64,000 bases of DNA from Struthio camelus. Taxonomy: Eukaryota > Chordata > Aves > Struthioniformes > Struthionidae. Under the pieces are notes generated by a model. The model worked only from the letters and a program-made list of their open reading frames with translations. It had not been told where the DNA came from and ran no database searches. A program made the position numbers and the translations under genes. The DNA is taken from assembly GCF_040807025.1 (NCBI RefSeq), contig NC_090946.1, forward strand, positions 3,018,001 through 3,082,000, in the 5' to 3' direction. This document shows positions 23,216 to 34,051 of the stretch, piece after piece (position 1 is the first letter of the stretch; each line of letters starts with the position of its first letter).

Positions 23216-23849
23216 CTTGAGGTTCTGGTGCTGTCCTGTGGCCTGCTCATCCTAAGCTGCTGTACTGGGGTTTTCGGAGGGGGCCGCTTCTCTCCCAGCT
23301 GGGGAAATCCTCACACTGGCTGGAAGAGGAGCCACCCACCACCCATCTCAGGTCTCCCAGGTGCTGTCTTCTTCCACTGGGCTCCCTAATTGGGTCAGTG
23401 TTGGTGGGGACAAGCAGCCTCCACCTTGCTTCCCACTGCAGTTGCCCCACAGGGGCCACAATTCAATGCACCCAACATGATGCCAATGAGACAGCTGGCT
23501 GGCCCCAGGGTGCCCCTCAGCCCCCTTTGTCAGTGCCTCTTCTCAGAGCAGAAGGGCAAGAGAATATGGAGATGTGGGCCCTGCTGCAAGCCTTGGGCGA
23601 ACCAGGCACAGGGTTGCCTTGCCCTGACAAAACGTGGCTCCTGAACAAGGTGACAGGAGGATTTAGGCTGTACCTATACCCTAGCCTGGCGTCCCTCAGC
23701 CTGCTGTGCTCCCGGTTGCAGGTGACATCTCAGAGATGCTTCAGGTACCCACACCATTTGGGGGATGAGGCTGGATAGATCCCTGGCCACACAGGGAACC
23801 CCCAATGAACCCCCCAATACCTAGTGAGCCCTTGGACACAAATAAAATG
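23216..23849. other. Palindrome spacer, right part, no gene seen
   Basis: A GC-richer stretch up to the 3' end of receptor copy B. Open frames at 23398-23778 have no recognisable domain. Confidence 0.45.
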
Positions 23850-23872
23850 CAGCTCAGGGATGCACGACACTG

Positions 23873-23878
23873 TTTATT
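23873..23878 (-). terminator. Poly(A) signal AATAAA, receptor copy B
   Basis: TTTATT on the plus strand is AATAAA on the minus strand, in the context ATCAATAAACAG, the same as in copy A. It lies about 820 bp after the copy B stop. Confidence 0.7.
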
Positions 23879-24697
23879 GATGTCAAGCAGCAGTGAGATA
23901 TAGGAGATGGGGATTTGGGTGAGGGGAGGGCTGTGGGCATCAGCAAAGCATTGCAAGGGAGCAGCAGACCCCCTGCCCTGCAGGTGTTTCTGGTAATAGG
24001 AGGGAGAGCAGAGTGTGGGAGACCCTGTGCAGGTTTGGAGGTGGGATGGGGGAGAAGGACTTAGGACATTGCATGCATTTTATTCCTACTCTGAACATGG
24101 GTCTGGGATTTCCAAATGCAGCATCCATCCTGGGAAGCAGAAGCTGGGCTATTTGACAGCATATTTGACGGTTCTGGGGCACATCTGTGTTCAGGGGAAC
24201 AGTATCTCTGGAGCTGGTCTGGGCCCATGGGGCCATGCCGCAGTGTTGCAGAGAGCCCCTTCACCACCAAATCTCAAAACATCCCTTCCCCGAGAGACTG
24301 CTCTGAGTGACAAATGCATTGTCTCAGAAGAGCTTCTTTGAAATCTCCGATTTCTTGTTCTCACACTGGAGGGCAGCAAAACTCTTTGTATTCCTTCCTG
24401 CTCTCCTCAGAGCTGGGCTGCCGGAGGGAAGCAGCAGAGTCCCAAACAAAACAAATCTCGTGGAGAGCCAGGTTTCTTGTGCAGAAGAGCACGAGAGAAA
24501 ACGGAAGGAAACAGCTGCTGGAAGCAGGACAGACATTGCTGCTAGTCCAGACCTGGGACAGGGAGGCCTCCTGACACTCCAGCTGCAGGAAGGTAAGCTG
24601 CATTCCCTGGCACCAGAGAAATCGGCCACAATGACACATTGCCAACTGAGCATGAAGCGGGCGTAGGTAGCACAGCTGATGTGGCCACAGCGGTCTC

Positions 24698-25615
24698 TTA
24701 GCTGGAGATGGTGGTAACCACCGTTTCCTCAAAGACCCTCTGGAAGGCAACCTTCAAAGAGACCAAGGAGCAATGCCTCTTGTAGCTCCCCACCAGGAAG
24801 TAGATAAATGGGTTGATGCTGCTGTTGATACAGGCTAGCAAGAAAACAATCTGGGACTGCCCGGCGACATAGTTAAACTGCTGTAAGAAGTTCCAGATGC
24901 TGAGGGGAACCACAAAGAGGAGGAAGAAGAGGACTGTGAGGAAGATAACGATGTAGAGCCTCCTGGGTTGACGTCGCTGTGAGCCACATAGGATCTTAAT
25001 AAAGAGGATCACATTGGAAATGACCATAGGTGGGGCAAAAATAAGGGAAGTGAGGACATACATGGAGATGAGAGCCAGCTGGCAGTGCTCATGGTGGTGA
25101 GATATGCAGAGAAAAGTCACTGTAGCAATTACAGAGATGGAGAGAGCCCAGAGAAGGGCACACACAATGGCTGACAAGCGCTTAGGGCGGCGGCAGCGAT
25201 ACCAGAGTGGGCACAGGACGGATGCACACCTCTCAATGCTGATGGCTGCCAGGAGATATAAGCCCATGTTGTAGGCAAAGAGAGACAGCAGGAAAAGTGG
25301 CCTCAGATAGTTCAGGAGCTCTAAAGTGGAACAGGAGACATTCTCCACGATGTATAACAGGGCGGAGGTGAGCATGAAGAGGAGGAAGGTGAAGTCTGCA
25401 AAGGCCAGGTTGAGGATGTAAACGGTGACAGGATTCCTGCGGATGCGGAAGCCGAGGAGCCAGAGGACGGCTCCATTCCCCACCAGTCCGCACAGGCAGA
25501 TGAGCAGTGTGGCACCGTCCAGGGCCACATCAGAGACATCTATCACACATTTGTAATCTCCATCGTCCGCTGGCGTGGGCTGTGTGGGTGGCAGGTACGT
25601 GTAGTTCAGCTCCAT
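24698..25615 (-). CDS. MRGPR-family G-protein-coupled receptor, copy B (305 aa)
   Basis: Minus-strand twin of the gene at 19716-20669: an intact single-exon Mas-related receptor with seven predicted helices, ERC after TM3 and SINPFIYFLVGSY in TM7. The N-terminus, TM1-TM4 and TM6-TM7 are the same as copy A at both protein and, as far as I can check, nucleotide level. The differences are a cluster in TM5-ICL3 (PPMVISNVILFIKILCGSQ), two residues in TM6 (VVPLS against ALPLS) and a shorter C-terminus ending FEETVVTTISS. The exon probably starts at 25657 after the acceptor GATCACAG. The gene converges on copy A. Ligand unknown. A collapsed or duplicated assembly is unlikely because spacer and flanks differ, but long reads would settle it. 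Confidence 0.95.
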   Translation of the reverse strand: MELNYTYLPPTQPTPADDGDYKCVIDVSDVALDGATLLICLCGLVGNGAVLWLLGFRIRRNPVTVYILNLAFADFTFLLFMLTSALLYIVENVSCSTLELLNYLRPLFLLSLFAYNMGLYLLAAISIERCASVLCPLWYRCRRPKRLSAIVCALLWALSISVIATVTFLCISHHHEHCQLALISMYVLTSLIFAPPMVISNVILFIKILCGSQRRQPRRLYIVIFLTVLFFLLFVVPLSIWNFLQQFNYVAGQSQIVFLLACINSSINPFIYFLVGSYKRHCSLVSLKVAFQRVFEETVVTTISS

Positions 25616-25794
25616 CCCCAGGAAGGCTGGGCTGGGTGGCGGGATCTGGTCTCTCGGCTGTGATCAGAGACAATTGGGTTAGTGACTCCGAGATGCTGGG
25701 AGCTGAGCCGTGCAGCCTCTTGCCTGCTCCCCACGCTGGAGGGGGAGGTCCACGCAGGACCCCCGGCAGGCAAGTGAGACATGTCCAGGGGACA
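24726..25794 (-). repeat. Inverted-repeat arm B (1069 bp)
   Basis: Mirror of 19537-20605, including the upstream noncoding stretch with the acceptor. At both arm ends identity drops abruptly to weak similarity, as expected for the ends of a gene-conversion tract. Confidence 0.9.
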
Positions 25795-26912
25795 GAGGTC
25801 CTGTGTGACAGGGGAAACAGTGATGGCTGAGGACACGAAGGCAAAAGGATGGGTGGGGACGTGGCCAGCTGGAGAGGCTGCTTTGCCACTGATGTTCAGG
25901 GAGGCGAATGTGGAAGAGAGATTGGACAGGCTCCAAGATGTCCAGAGGAAGGATATGTGTGGGAGTGGGTGAGAAGGGCTAGGGGCTGGAGGGAACTCAG
26001 AAGAGAAACGGAGAAAGACTGATGCAGCTCGTTATAGCTTGGGCTGCAGTCTCGCAATCCCCTACCTTTCCAGGCAGCAGGCTGGAGCTGATCTTCTCCC
26101 ACATCCAAGCAGGGCACGCTCCCTCCTTTTGGGTCTCCTTGCTTGATCTTTTCAGATAAGGAGAAATCAGGTCTCTGAGTCCTGAGAAGACTTGGGTAGA
26201 CAATCACTTCTTGTGTCCTTCCAAATAATGCTGCTCTCTGGGGCGTTTCTGCAAGATCAGGTGGTGAGAGAGCACTGGGCAGTTTCAGAGATACAGACTA
26301 CATCACTGAGCCTCTTCCCTCATCGGATTTCTGTTGGTCTTGCTGGAACGGAAATGTTTTGTCCAAGAGAATACCCCAGAGGACCAATATTGCAGCAGTT
26401 ACATCTGTCTGTGAAAGAATCTTGGTGCTTTTACGATTCAACCTGATATCTCCTTAGACTGATAATTACCACCTTCCTAATTGTTTTATTGTGCCCCAGT
26501 CTTCTCCCCCTTCCATCCTACCCTGATTCTGGCATGCTTCTGAGATTATTCATTACTGTTTGCATTTGTCTTCCAGCCTCCCAGCATGTGAATAGGTGCT
26601 GTATCACATCCACATTCCTCTTGCAAGCAAGCCTATTTAGGAATTTGCGCTGTTTCAGGTGTCTCCTAAGTGGTACGGGGCCTGCAGGGAACAGCTACCT
26701 GAGGCACTATGTTTCTGCAGTAGCACTTTAAGACTACTTTTCCCTTCCTAAAAGACTCCCCAGGGAACTACATACTCTGAAAATTCTCCATGACTTGAAG
26801 ACCCTCTGCAGACACATCTGCCTTCACAGCATGATGACCAGCCCTCTCCCTTCGGAGTAACAGATCTAGTAGGAGGTCACAGCACCCCAGATTTCTGAAG
26901 ACCAAAATAACT

Positions 26913-28127
26913 ATGACCAGAGCCTCACTACTGTTCTCTGAGATATTCTCCCCCTCCCAGATGGAATCACTGCTGCCCTCCAACAACTGTATGGCCTGGC
27001 CGCAGCCCTCCTTGCCCAGCGTCAGGGCCAAGGGCCCTGCCGTGCACCCTGCTAGCATCGGATGGGCTGAGCTGCTCCTGTGCAGCACTGGGAAGGGAAA
27101 CATGCGCTTCCACTCTCTGCAAGGAAAGAGCCCTTGTGATTGCAGGCAGGAAGCCATGGTCATCAGGAGGGGAATGGTAGATTGGCCTTATGGGGCTGCA
27201 GGAACCACAGCAGAGGGGGCAGCAAAAATGGGGGGGGGGGGGGTTGCCACTTACGGCAGGGCCTGCCTGTGCCAAGGGAGAAGACTTCTGGACCTTCTTA
27301 CAATCTTCCATGGCCCTGGCAACAGGCAATTCATCCTGTGTGACCACAGTGACAGCACCTCCCTCTTTAGAGATCCCACAGAGGAGCACTGGGGAAGGAG
27401 GGAGCTGAAGGGCAGGAGGAAATGCGGCGGGAACAGGAAGGACATCAGGATGTGGAGCTGTGCTGAACAGCAAAGACTAGTGATGGATTTGCAGGGAGGA
27501 GGTACCAAGGGGAGCCAACAGAGTAGCGTGCAACTCATGGCGTGCAGGGCTTTTCCTTCCTCTGCTGGGGAGCTGTGGGCACCAAGAGGTGGAAGTGGGG
27601 TGGGAGATGGAGTAAGGGGAGCCGCAATTGACTTGATGAGCATAGTGAAGCTGGAAGCACCTTTGGCAAGCTTTGGAGGGCTTGTGGGGAAGGACAGATG
27701 TCTCTATTCTGCTTCTTGCCCACCCCAGACTATGTCCTCTGTCTCCATCCCTCCTGGGATACAAGATCCCCCCTTCCATGTCCCTCCCTGCTCCTCTATA
27801 CCCCTAGACGCACCCACTCACCCCCTCCTGCCAGGACCCGGAGCAGATATGAGGAAAGGGAAGGTTTGTAGGTGCCCAGCTGAGAAAAACAACCTCCAGA
27901 AGGAGGCAGCTGAGCTGGGAAGCAGCAGAAGTCCCTACGGATGTCTCATTCTTCAGCATCCAGTCAGAGCCTGCAGTGAGGAAGAAGAGAAGCAAATGGA
28001 GGCTGGGAGAAAGGGAGCAAGAAGTGGTGCCTTAAAAGGATCCTCCGCCCTGGGGTTACCACCACTCATCAGAGGGTGCGTCCAGGCTCCTGACCAGGGG
28101 GTGCAGGTCCCCAGGGGTCTCCACTGA
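26913..28127 (+). other. Open reading frame of 404 codons, status doubtful
   Basis: An unbroken plus-strand frame, long for noncoding DNA. I recognise no domain, signal peptide or repeated motif in it, and it runs through a G14 homopolymer (27230-27243), so its length depends on that run being correctly sequenced. Low T content on this strand explains much of the lack of stop codons. It could be part of an unrecognised exon or simply chance; I favour chance. Confidence 0.15.
27230..27243. repeat. G14 homopolymer
   Basis: Fourteen G residues in a row, prone to sequencing error and able to form a G-quadruplex. Confidence 0.85.
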
Positions 28128-29571
28128 CCTCAGAAGCCTGAAGGGACCCCCTTGGCCCAGCCCCACAGCACAGCCACCTGCAGCACAGTGGGACACCTCC
28201 CTGGGAAAGGGCTGGGCTTGGCAGGCACCCTGGCACCCCAGAGGAGGACAGGGATCCCAGAGGAGGGCAGGGACCACACACAGACATGCACACAGCTGCA
28301 GGGTAAGCAGGGGTCCCTGCTTGGTCCAGCTGATCTCCTCTGTGGGGCTCAGAGTGGGGATATCTGGGCCCAGTGACATGGGACCCTGCCATCGCCCGTT
28401 GGCACACAGGCCAGCAGGGCCAGGGCCCCATAACGTTGCTGAGCCCTCTGCTCCTCCAGCAAGGGCAGAAGGCTGCTTTTCCAGCTCATTAAGCTGACTA
28501 ATTGTGGCTTGGACAGCTAATGCCCCTTCCCAGCTCACCTGGGCTCCCAGTGCACTTTGCGGCATGGCTGGGAGAGTAGGTGGGGGGGACGTCAATGCAC
28601 ATGGCTCCCCCAAGCCTTGCCATGTCCATAGGCCCCTCCCAGAAACACCCCAAATTGGTTGCATCTGAGCATCCTCCAAGCTCCTCCTTCCCAGACCAGG
28701 GGAGTCTCTGTCTCAGGGGAGATGAGCAAGGATCGCTATGGGAGGGTCATAGGCAGGTGGTCAACCTATGGGGGTCCATGCCACCGTCTGGGGTCCCGGA
28801 GACAGCACTGGGCTGGTGAGTCCCCGAGCAAAGCTTAATTTTGCAGCCAGTCCCCGCTAGTGTGCCAGGGTTACTGTGGCAAAAACCATCAGCCCAGCAC
28901 TGCCCAGGCTGGCTGGGTCGCCACCGGGCTGGGCGCTAAGGACAGAGCTGCCCAGCACGTCACCTGGTGTGACAGGAAGAGGTGGCACCGCACTGTGAGT
29001 CAGGCCCCACCACCTCCCGCCACCCTGAACTTTGCCTCATGCAGATGCTCCAGGGCAATAAAAGCTGGGATTCGTGGGGGTTGCCCGGCTTGGACAAGGG
29101 GCAGGGGTTGGGGATCTGGGGATGGCCCCCTACATTGCAGCAGAGACATGGGTAAGCGGGAGACCTCTGTGACCGTGGGAATGCCCCAAGGGTGGCAGTC
29201 AGGATCAGGTCCTTGGTGTGGGGCACGATCTGGGGGGCTCTGAGGGGTGCCAGCGTGCTGCAGTGAAGTCTCATGCCCTCCAAATCAGCTGGTGCTCAGG
29301 GATGGAGAGCCTTTTCCCAGGGCTAAATTCTCAACCTACTCCAGCACCACCCTTGACTGGCAGCTGCCAGATATTTCGGCTTCACCGGTGCCTTCTCACA
29401 CCCTACCAGTCCTCCCACCCATGCCCAGGGCTAGGTCAGCCCCACGATGTGCCATTGCCCCGGGCTCGCTCTGGGGCCCTGGAGACCGAGAGGCATCGCT
29501 GGAGGGGCAGGAGCCACGGGGCGGGTGGGCTCACCATGCGGAGGGAGCGTGGAAGCTGCACGGAGAGCTGT

Positions 29572-29890
29572 GCTAGTGTGTGTGCGCGTTTGTGTATATG
29601 CGTGTGTATGTGTGCAAGGAGGGGGAGCCGTGCAAGTGTGTGCACGTGCGTGTGTGTGTGTGTGTTTTGTGTATAAGCATGTGCATGTGTACAAGAGGGA
29701 CCCTGAGTATTACATGTGTGCAAGGAGGTGTCAGCCGTGCACGTGAGCACGCCTGCATGTGCAAGAGGGATCCATGCATACGCAAGATAGACCCACGCAC
29801 ACCTGGCAGGGACCCCCGCACGTGCGAGAGGGCCCTGGGCGTGTGCAAGAAGGGCACGTGCGTGTGCCAGAGGAGCCCTGCCTTGCCTGC
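29572..29890. repeat. TG-rich simple repeat grading into a CACGTGCG minisatellite
   Basis: TGTGTGCG/TGTGTATG runs up to about 29690 are followed by loosely repeated units such as CACGTGCGAGAGGGACCC and GTGTGCAAGAGGGA spaced about 30 bp apart. The repeat ends at the GC-rich region before RHOD. Confidence 0.75.
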
Positions 29891-30239
29891 GCAGCGGTCC
29901 CCCGCAGCCCGCACCATGAGCCCCTCCACCCGCATCCCCGCTCCTCCCAGCGCCCCTGCATCCTGGCACCCCAGCGGCACTTCCCAGCAGAGCAGCGCAG
30001 CGCAGGGTGGGGTGGGTGGGTGGGACGCCTGCAGGTGGGGGCCGCACCCAGCGCCGGGCCGGGGCAGCAGGCGGAAGCAGGTGCCTCCCGCTGCCCTGTG
30101 TCCCTGAGCCAGGGATCTCCCAGCAAGCCCCGGCAGAGGCTACGGGGCCCGAGGAAGCCGGACAGGCTGGGACAGACACCCGCCCCGTGGAAGGGTGCTC
30201 CCGTGAGAGCAGCAGGACCCCCTCGCCGGGTGCCCCCCG
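29891..30239 (+). promoter_or_regulatory. Probable RHOD promoter and 5' UTR, CpG-rich
   Basis: This GC-rich stretch with many CpG dinucleotides lies immediately before the RHOD start codon. I see no TATA box. The transcription start cannot be placed from sequence alone. Confidence 0.4.
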
Positions 30240-32493
30240 ATGCAGCAGGCGCCCAAGGGGCACAGCCCGGCCCGGGCTCCCCCGGCCGAGGCCAAGGAGA
30301 CGGAGATCAAAGCTGTCATCGTCGGGGACGGGGGCTGTGGGAAGACATCGCTGCTCATGGTCTTTGCCAGAGGGGACTTCCCCAAGGTAAGGACCCCCCC
30401 CCGGCTGCCCCCATGCAGCTCCAGGGCTGGGGGTGTCCCTGCACTCTGCTCCTGGGACATCTCAGCCCCCATGCAGAGGGACCCTCTGCTCCTCCGGGTC
30501 CCCATGAGACCCTGCGCCCCCCACCAGGTCCCCTCTGAGGCCACATCTCCGAGGTGGTGGTCACCACTTCCCAGAGCAGCCCCCAAGCCCCAGCCCTCCC
30601 ACAGCGTCTTTCTCCCCACCCCCAAAAGAGTTGCCAGGGTTGGAGAACAGCTCCCTGGGGGCCCAGAGAGGGTTAAGGGAGGAGGTTTAAGGGAGGAGGC
30701 CGAGGGAACCCGCCGACATCGCCAGCAGAGGCTCCACTTGCAGCCTGAGGAAGAGCAGTGGGATGCAGGGAGGTGGGGGAGTCCCCACCCCCGGCTTGGG
30801 GAGGCCCTAGGCCAGTGGTGGCCCTGTTCGGGGCTGAGCAGAGGGCTCCTGCTGTGGGGCTGATGGCAGCCCTGGCCAGGTGGTAAGCACCCACCGCAGC
30901 TGGGCAGCAGGTGCCAGAGGGTGATGGCCGGCATTTGCTCGGGTCGGAGGCCGCTCGTGCTCTCTGATGCCCGGGGGCCAGCACGGGGTGTCCGTCCTGG
31001 AGGCATGGGAGCAACCTGGCACCTCTTCGAGGACACCCTTTGCGCGCCCGAGCTCTCCGGCTCCCTGGGACCATCTCACACTCGCCCATGCCCTGCCAGG
31101 TCTACGTCCCCACAGTGTTCGAGAAGTACACAGCCTCCTTCCAGGTTGGCAGCAAGCCTGTGAAGATCCACCTCTGGGACACGGCAGGTGGGACAGGAGG
31201 GGACAGGAGGGGATAGGGCAGGCAGTCATGCCCAGCAGGGGCACCGGATGGTCCCCCAGCCCCAGGCCACCTCTGGGACTTGGGGTGTCCCACAGACATG
31301 ACACTGCATGCTGTGGGAGCTCTGTCTCCTCACGTACAGATCCACAAGAGACTGGGCTTTGACCCACAGCTGGCCAGTCTCCCGTCCCCAGAGGACGTCA
31401 CCGTGTGGACTGTGGGGAAACAGAGTTGCCCTGTCCATCCCTGGACCCCCCTCCAAGGTGGAGGGACAGGACATGGTCCTCAGGCTGGGTTGGACCAATA
31501 AATGCAGGTTGGGATGGGGACCCAGTCCAGTAGGGAACTGGTATTTAATGGTGTGCTGCTCTGCCTGGCAGGACAGGAAGATTATGACAGGCTTCGCCCA
31601 CTGTCTTACTTGGATGCCAATGTTATCCTCATGTGCTTTGATGTCACTAACCCCAGCAGCTATGACAACATCCTAACGAAGGTAACACCACCACCAGGGT
31701 GGGGACTGGCTCCTGCCCCACATGTCCTCCCTGAGGAAAGGGGAATAGAAGGAAAAACTTCTTTCCTGTGAGGGCGACCGACCCCTGGAACAGGTTGCGC
31801 AGAGAGGTTGTGCTGTCTCCATCCTTAGAGATGTTCAAAAGCCATCTACGAAGGATCCTGGGCAACGTGCTCTAGGTGACCCTGCTTGAGCAGGCGCATT
31901 GGGCTAGATGATCTCCAGAGGTCCCTTCCCACCTCAACCCTTCCATGGTTCTATGAAGGTGGCACCAAGCTGGGGCTGCCACCTCCCTTTTGGGCCTGGG
32001 GTGGCCCACATCACCTTCCCCATGGTGCCATGCCAGCCACATCCAGCTTCCCCTCTCCTGCCCCATGCAGTGGTGCCCGGAGGTGAACCACTTCTGCAAG
32101 GGTGTCCCCGTGGTGCTGGTGGGCTGCAAGACCGACCTGCGGAAGGACCGGGCCGTGCTGCATAGGCTCCATGAGGACCGCCTGGAGCCCATCACCTTCC
32201 AGCAGGTGAGACCCCCAGCCCCATGCTGAGGAGCCCTTGTGGGGCACCCCGCAGGAGAGCTGGGGTTCCCCCCAGGAGGGTGGCCAGGCCAGCGGGGGAC
32301 TCACAGCCCCCTCCACCCCGTGCAGGGGGAGGCCATGGCCCGGCTGGTCCACGCAGCATTCTACTTCGAGTGCTCAGCCAAGTACCAGGAGAACATCTCG
32401 GCCATCTTCGTGGCAGCTTGCAAGGCCGCACTCAGCACCGTGCGGAGGACCCAGCGCCGGAGGCGACCCAAGCGGGACTGTGTGCTCTGCTGA
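30240..32493 (+). CDS. RHOD: Rho-family small GTPase RHOD, five coding exons, 215 aa
   Basis: Coding exons 30240-30386, 31100-31187, 31572-31681, 32071-32205 and 32326-32493, all with GT/AG borders and matching phases (648 nt). The product is a GTP-binding switch of the Rho family; RHOD acts in endosome movement and actin-based protrusions. Motifs: P-loop GDGGCGKTS (residues 29-37), switch I VPTVFEKY with the key Thr at 54, DTAGQ (76-80, catalytic Gln present), GCKTD (133-137), ECSAK (175-179), a basic tail [12 protein letters not shown] and CaaX box [25 protein letters not shown] and CPEVNHFCK resemble RHOD; EKYTAS, SYDN and the basic tail resemble RHOF. The place just before KDM2A in the same orientation decides for RHOD, since RHOF lies near KDM2B in mammals. 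Its N-terminus before the P-loop is somewhat long. A CR1 tail sits in intron 3. Confidence 0.9.
31747..31956 (+). mobile_element. CR1 LINE 3' fragment in RHOD intron 3
   Basis: About 210 bp of the CR1 3' end: GGAAAAACTTCTTTCCTGTG, GAACAGGTTGCGCAGAGAGG, GATCTCCAGAGGTCCCTTCC and a decayed terminal repeat TTCTATGA. It is in the sense orientation to RHOD, between exon 3 and exon 4, and touches no splice site. Confidence 0.92.
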
Positions 32494-32853
32494 GCTCCCC
32501 GAGCACCCGCAGCGGGGGGATCCCACCGCTCGGCAGAATCCCACCTGCCCCCTTCGGAGCAGCGTCTCTCCGGGCCAGCGCCAGAGCCGGCGTGCCCGGA
32601 GCTGCTCGCTCCGTGTCCCCCAGCAGCACCGTCCCAGGGGCATCCGTGCAGCGCGAGCCCCGCACGAGATGCGAGGAAGCTGCTCCGCAAGGAGAGCCCA
32701 GGCATCCCCCCTGCCCCGCCCCGCAGGTCTGGGTGCAGAGGACTGATTTGCCAAAAGGGATGGCTCCCTTTCTGCTGCAGCCCGAGCACCGCTGGCAGGC
32801 TAACGAGGGCGGCAGGCTAACGAGGGGCCCGGGTTTCACTGCACGGCTCCGTT

Positions 32854-32859
32854 ATTAAA
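32854..32859 (+). terminator. Poly(A) signal ATTAAA of RHOD
   Basis: The common variant ATTAAA lies 361 bp after the stop codon and before the simple repeat that separates RHOD from KDM2A. Confidence 0.6.
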
Positions 32860-33084
32860 GCACGTAACCCAGCAGCATGGCGTGGTCACTGCACTCCCCC
32901 GTAGGGACGGCGATGGAGACATCCCCTCTGCGTGCTCCCACCGCCGCCCCTCCACCCCGCCGCGGAGCTGAGAACTACCCCAGCTCGGTGCATGCCCGGA
33001 AACCTGGTGCAGCCAACACCCCAGGGTGGCCTGTGCAGACCCCCAACACCCACATGGCTGGGATTGGGGGGGGGGTGCCCTGCT

Positions 33085-33735
33085 CATGGCTATATACACG
33101 CATGTGCATGTGTGTATACATATGGGTGTTTTGTATACAGGTGAGTATATACGTGTGTCTGTGCATGTGACTATAGGTGTGCATCTATATGTGTGTATGG
33201 GGTTATAGACATGTGCATGCCTGTGTCCTCTAGGTCTATGTGCATGCATATATGTATGCATATGAATGGCTATGTATATAGATGTGCCTTTGTGCACATG
33301 CAAAAGTGTATGCATACATGTATGTATATGTGCCTCTATATATGTATGTCCTTGTGTGCATGTGTATAGATTTGTAAACACTCATGTATGAGTGCATATG
33401 TGTGTAGGTGTGCATATGTATATGTATTTGTTTACATGTGGGTCTATGTGTACCAAGACATATTTGTATGTCTGTATATACATGTACACCTGTATATAGA
33501 AGTATATACATGTATATATGTAGATGCACTTGAGTGCCTTTACAGATATGCAGGTGTGCATATATGTATATGTGTGTGTGTGTGTGTATAGGTTTGCAAA
33601 TGTACAGATATGCATACAGGTATATAAAGGTGTGCATTCCTGCATACAGGTGTGTGCGTGTATATATGTATGCATATATATACACAGGTGTATGTATATA
33701 CACACCTGCCTCTATGTCTCTATAAATGTAGAGAG
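33085..33735. repeat. 650 bp degenerate TG/TA simple repeat
   Basis: Nearly every word is a variant of TATGTGTG, TATATGTA or GTGTGCAT, with no fixed unit. It fills most of the gap between the RHOD 3' end and the KDM2A CpG island. The alternating purine-pyrimidine pattern favours Z-DNA. Confidence 0.9.
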
Positions 33736-33906
33736 GGCTGCACATAGGCGAACCGGTGGGCGCACTCACGTGCACCCCGGTGCCAGCACGTCTCTATAGG
33801 GGCACAGGTCTCCATAGGTGCACACAGGCGCGGCACTCACGGGCGGTCACGTGTCTCTCCATGCGTTCCCCCCACCCCTCCCGACACGGCCGCGGCCCTG
33901 ACCCAG

Positions 33907-33916
33907 GCGCATGCGC
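33907..33916. promoter_or_regulatory. NRF1 site 1
   Basis: A perfect palindrome GCGCATGCGC, the core of the NRF1 consensus. Confidence 0.75.
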
Positions 33917-33988
33917 GGCCTGCGGGGGCGCGGCCAGAGCGGGGGGCGTGGCCCGTCCCGCGTCCTTCGGGCGTGTGTGCTCGGCCTG

Positions 33989-33998
33989 GCGCATGCGC
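33989..33998. promoter_or_regulatory. NRF1 site 2
   Basis: A second perfect GCGCATGCGC, 82 bp after the first. Confidence 0.75.
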
Positions 33999-34013
33999 GT
34001 GCGCTTCCGCTCC

Positions 34014-34051
34014 GGCGGGGCGGGGCGGGGCGGGGCGGGGCGGGGCGGGGC
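34014..34051 (+). promoter_or_regulatory. Tandem GC-box array
   Basis: GGGGC repeated about seven times in a row gives overlapping Sp/KLF-type sites and a strong G-quadruplex candidate. Confidence 0.75.

Larger units (their letters stand above)
25795..29571. other. Intergenic region between receptors and RHOD
   Basis: No gene could be confirmed. The first 200 bp are weakly similar to the left flank of arm A. GC content rises from here rightward. The plus strand at 26.9-28.1 kb is rich in A and G and poor in T, which makes long open frames likely by chance; one of 404 codons is listed separately. Confidence 0.5.

Noticed and set aside
24698-25615. Copy B as an assembly duplicate of copy A
   Set aside because: Spacer, 3' UTRs, outer flanks, tails and the TM5-ICL3 patch all differ, so the two are separate loci. 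Only the identical arms could hide assembly error.
29436-31036. Minus-strand frames of 275 and 298 codons over the RHOD 5' part
   Set aside because: They are antisense to RHOD exon 1 or built on the TG/CACGTG repeat, with no homology recognised. High GC explains their length.
30240-32493. Calling the Rho GTPase RHOF
   Set aside because: Some residues agree with RHOF, but [19 protein letters not shown] and the position beside KDM2A favour RHOD. A tree would decide.
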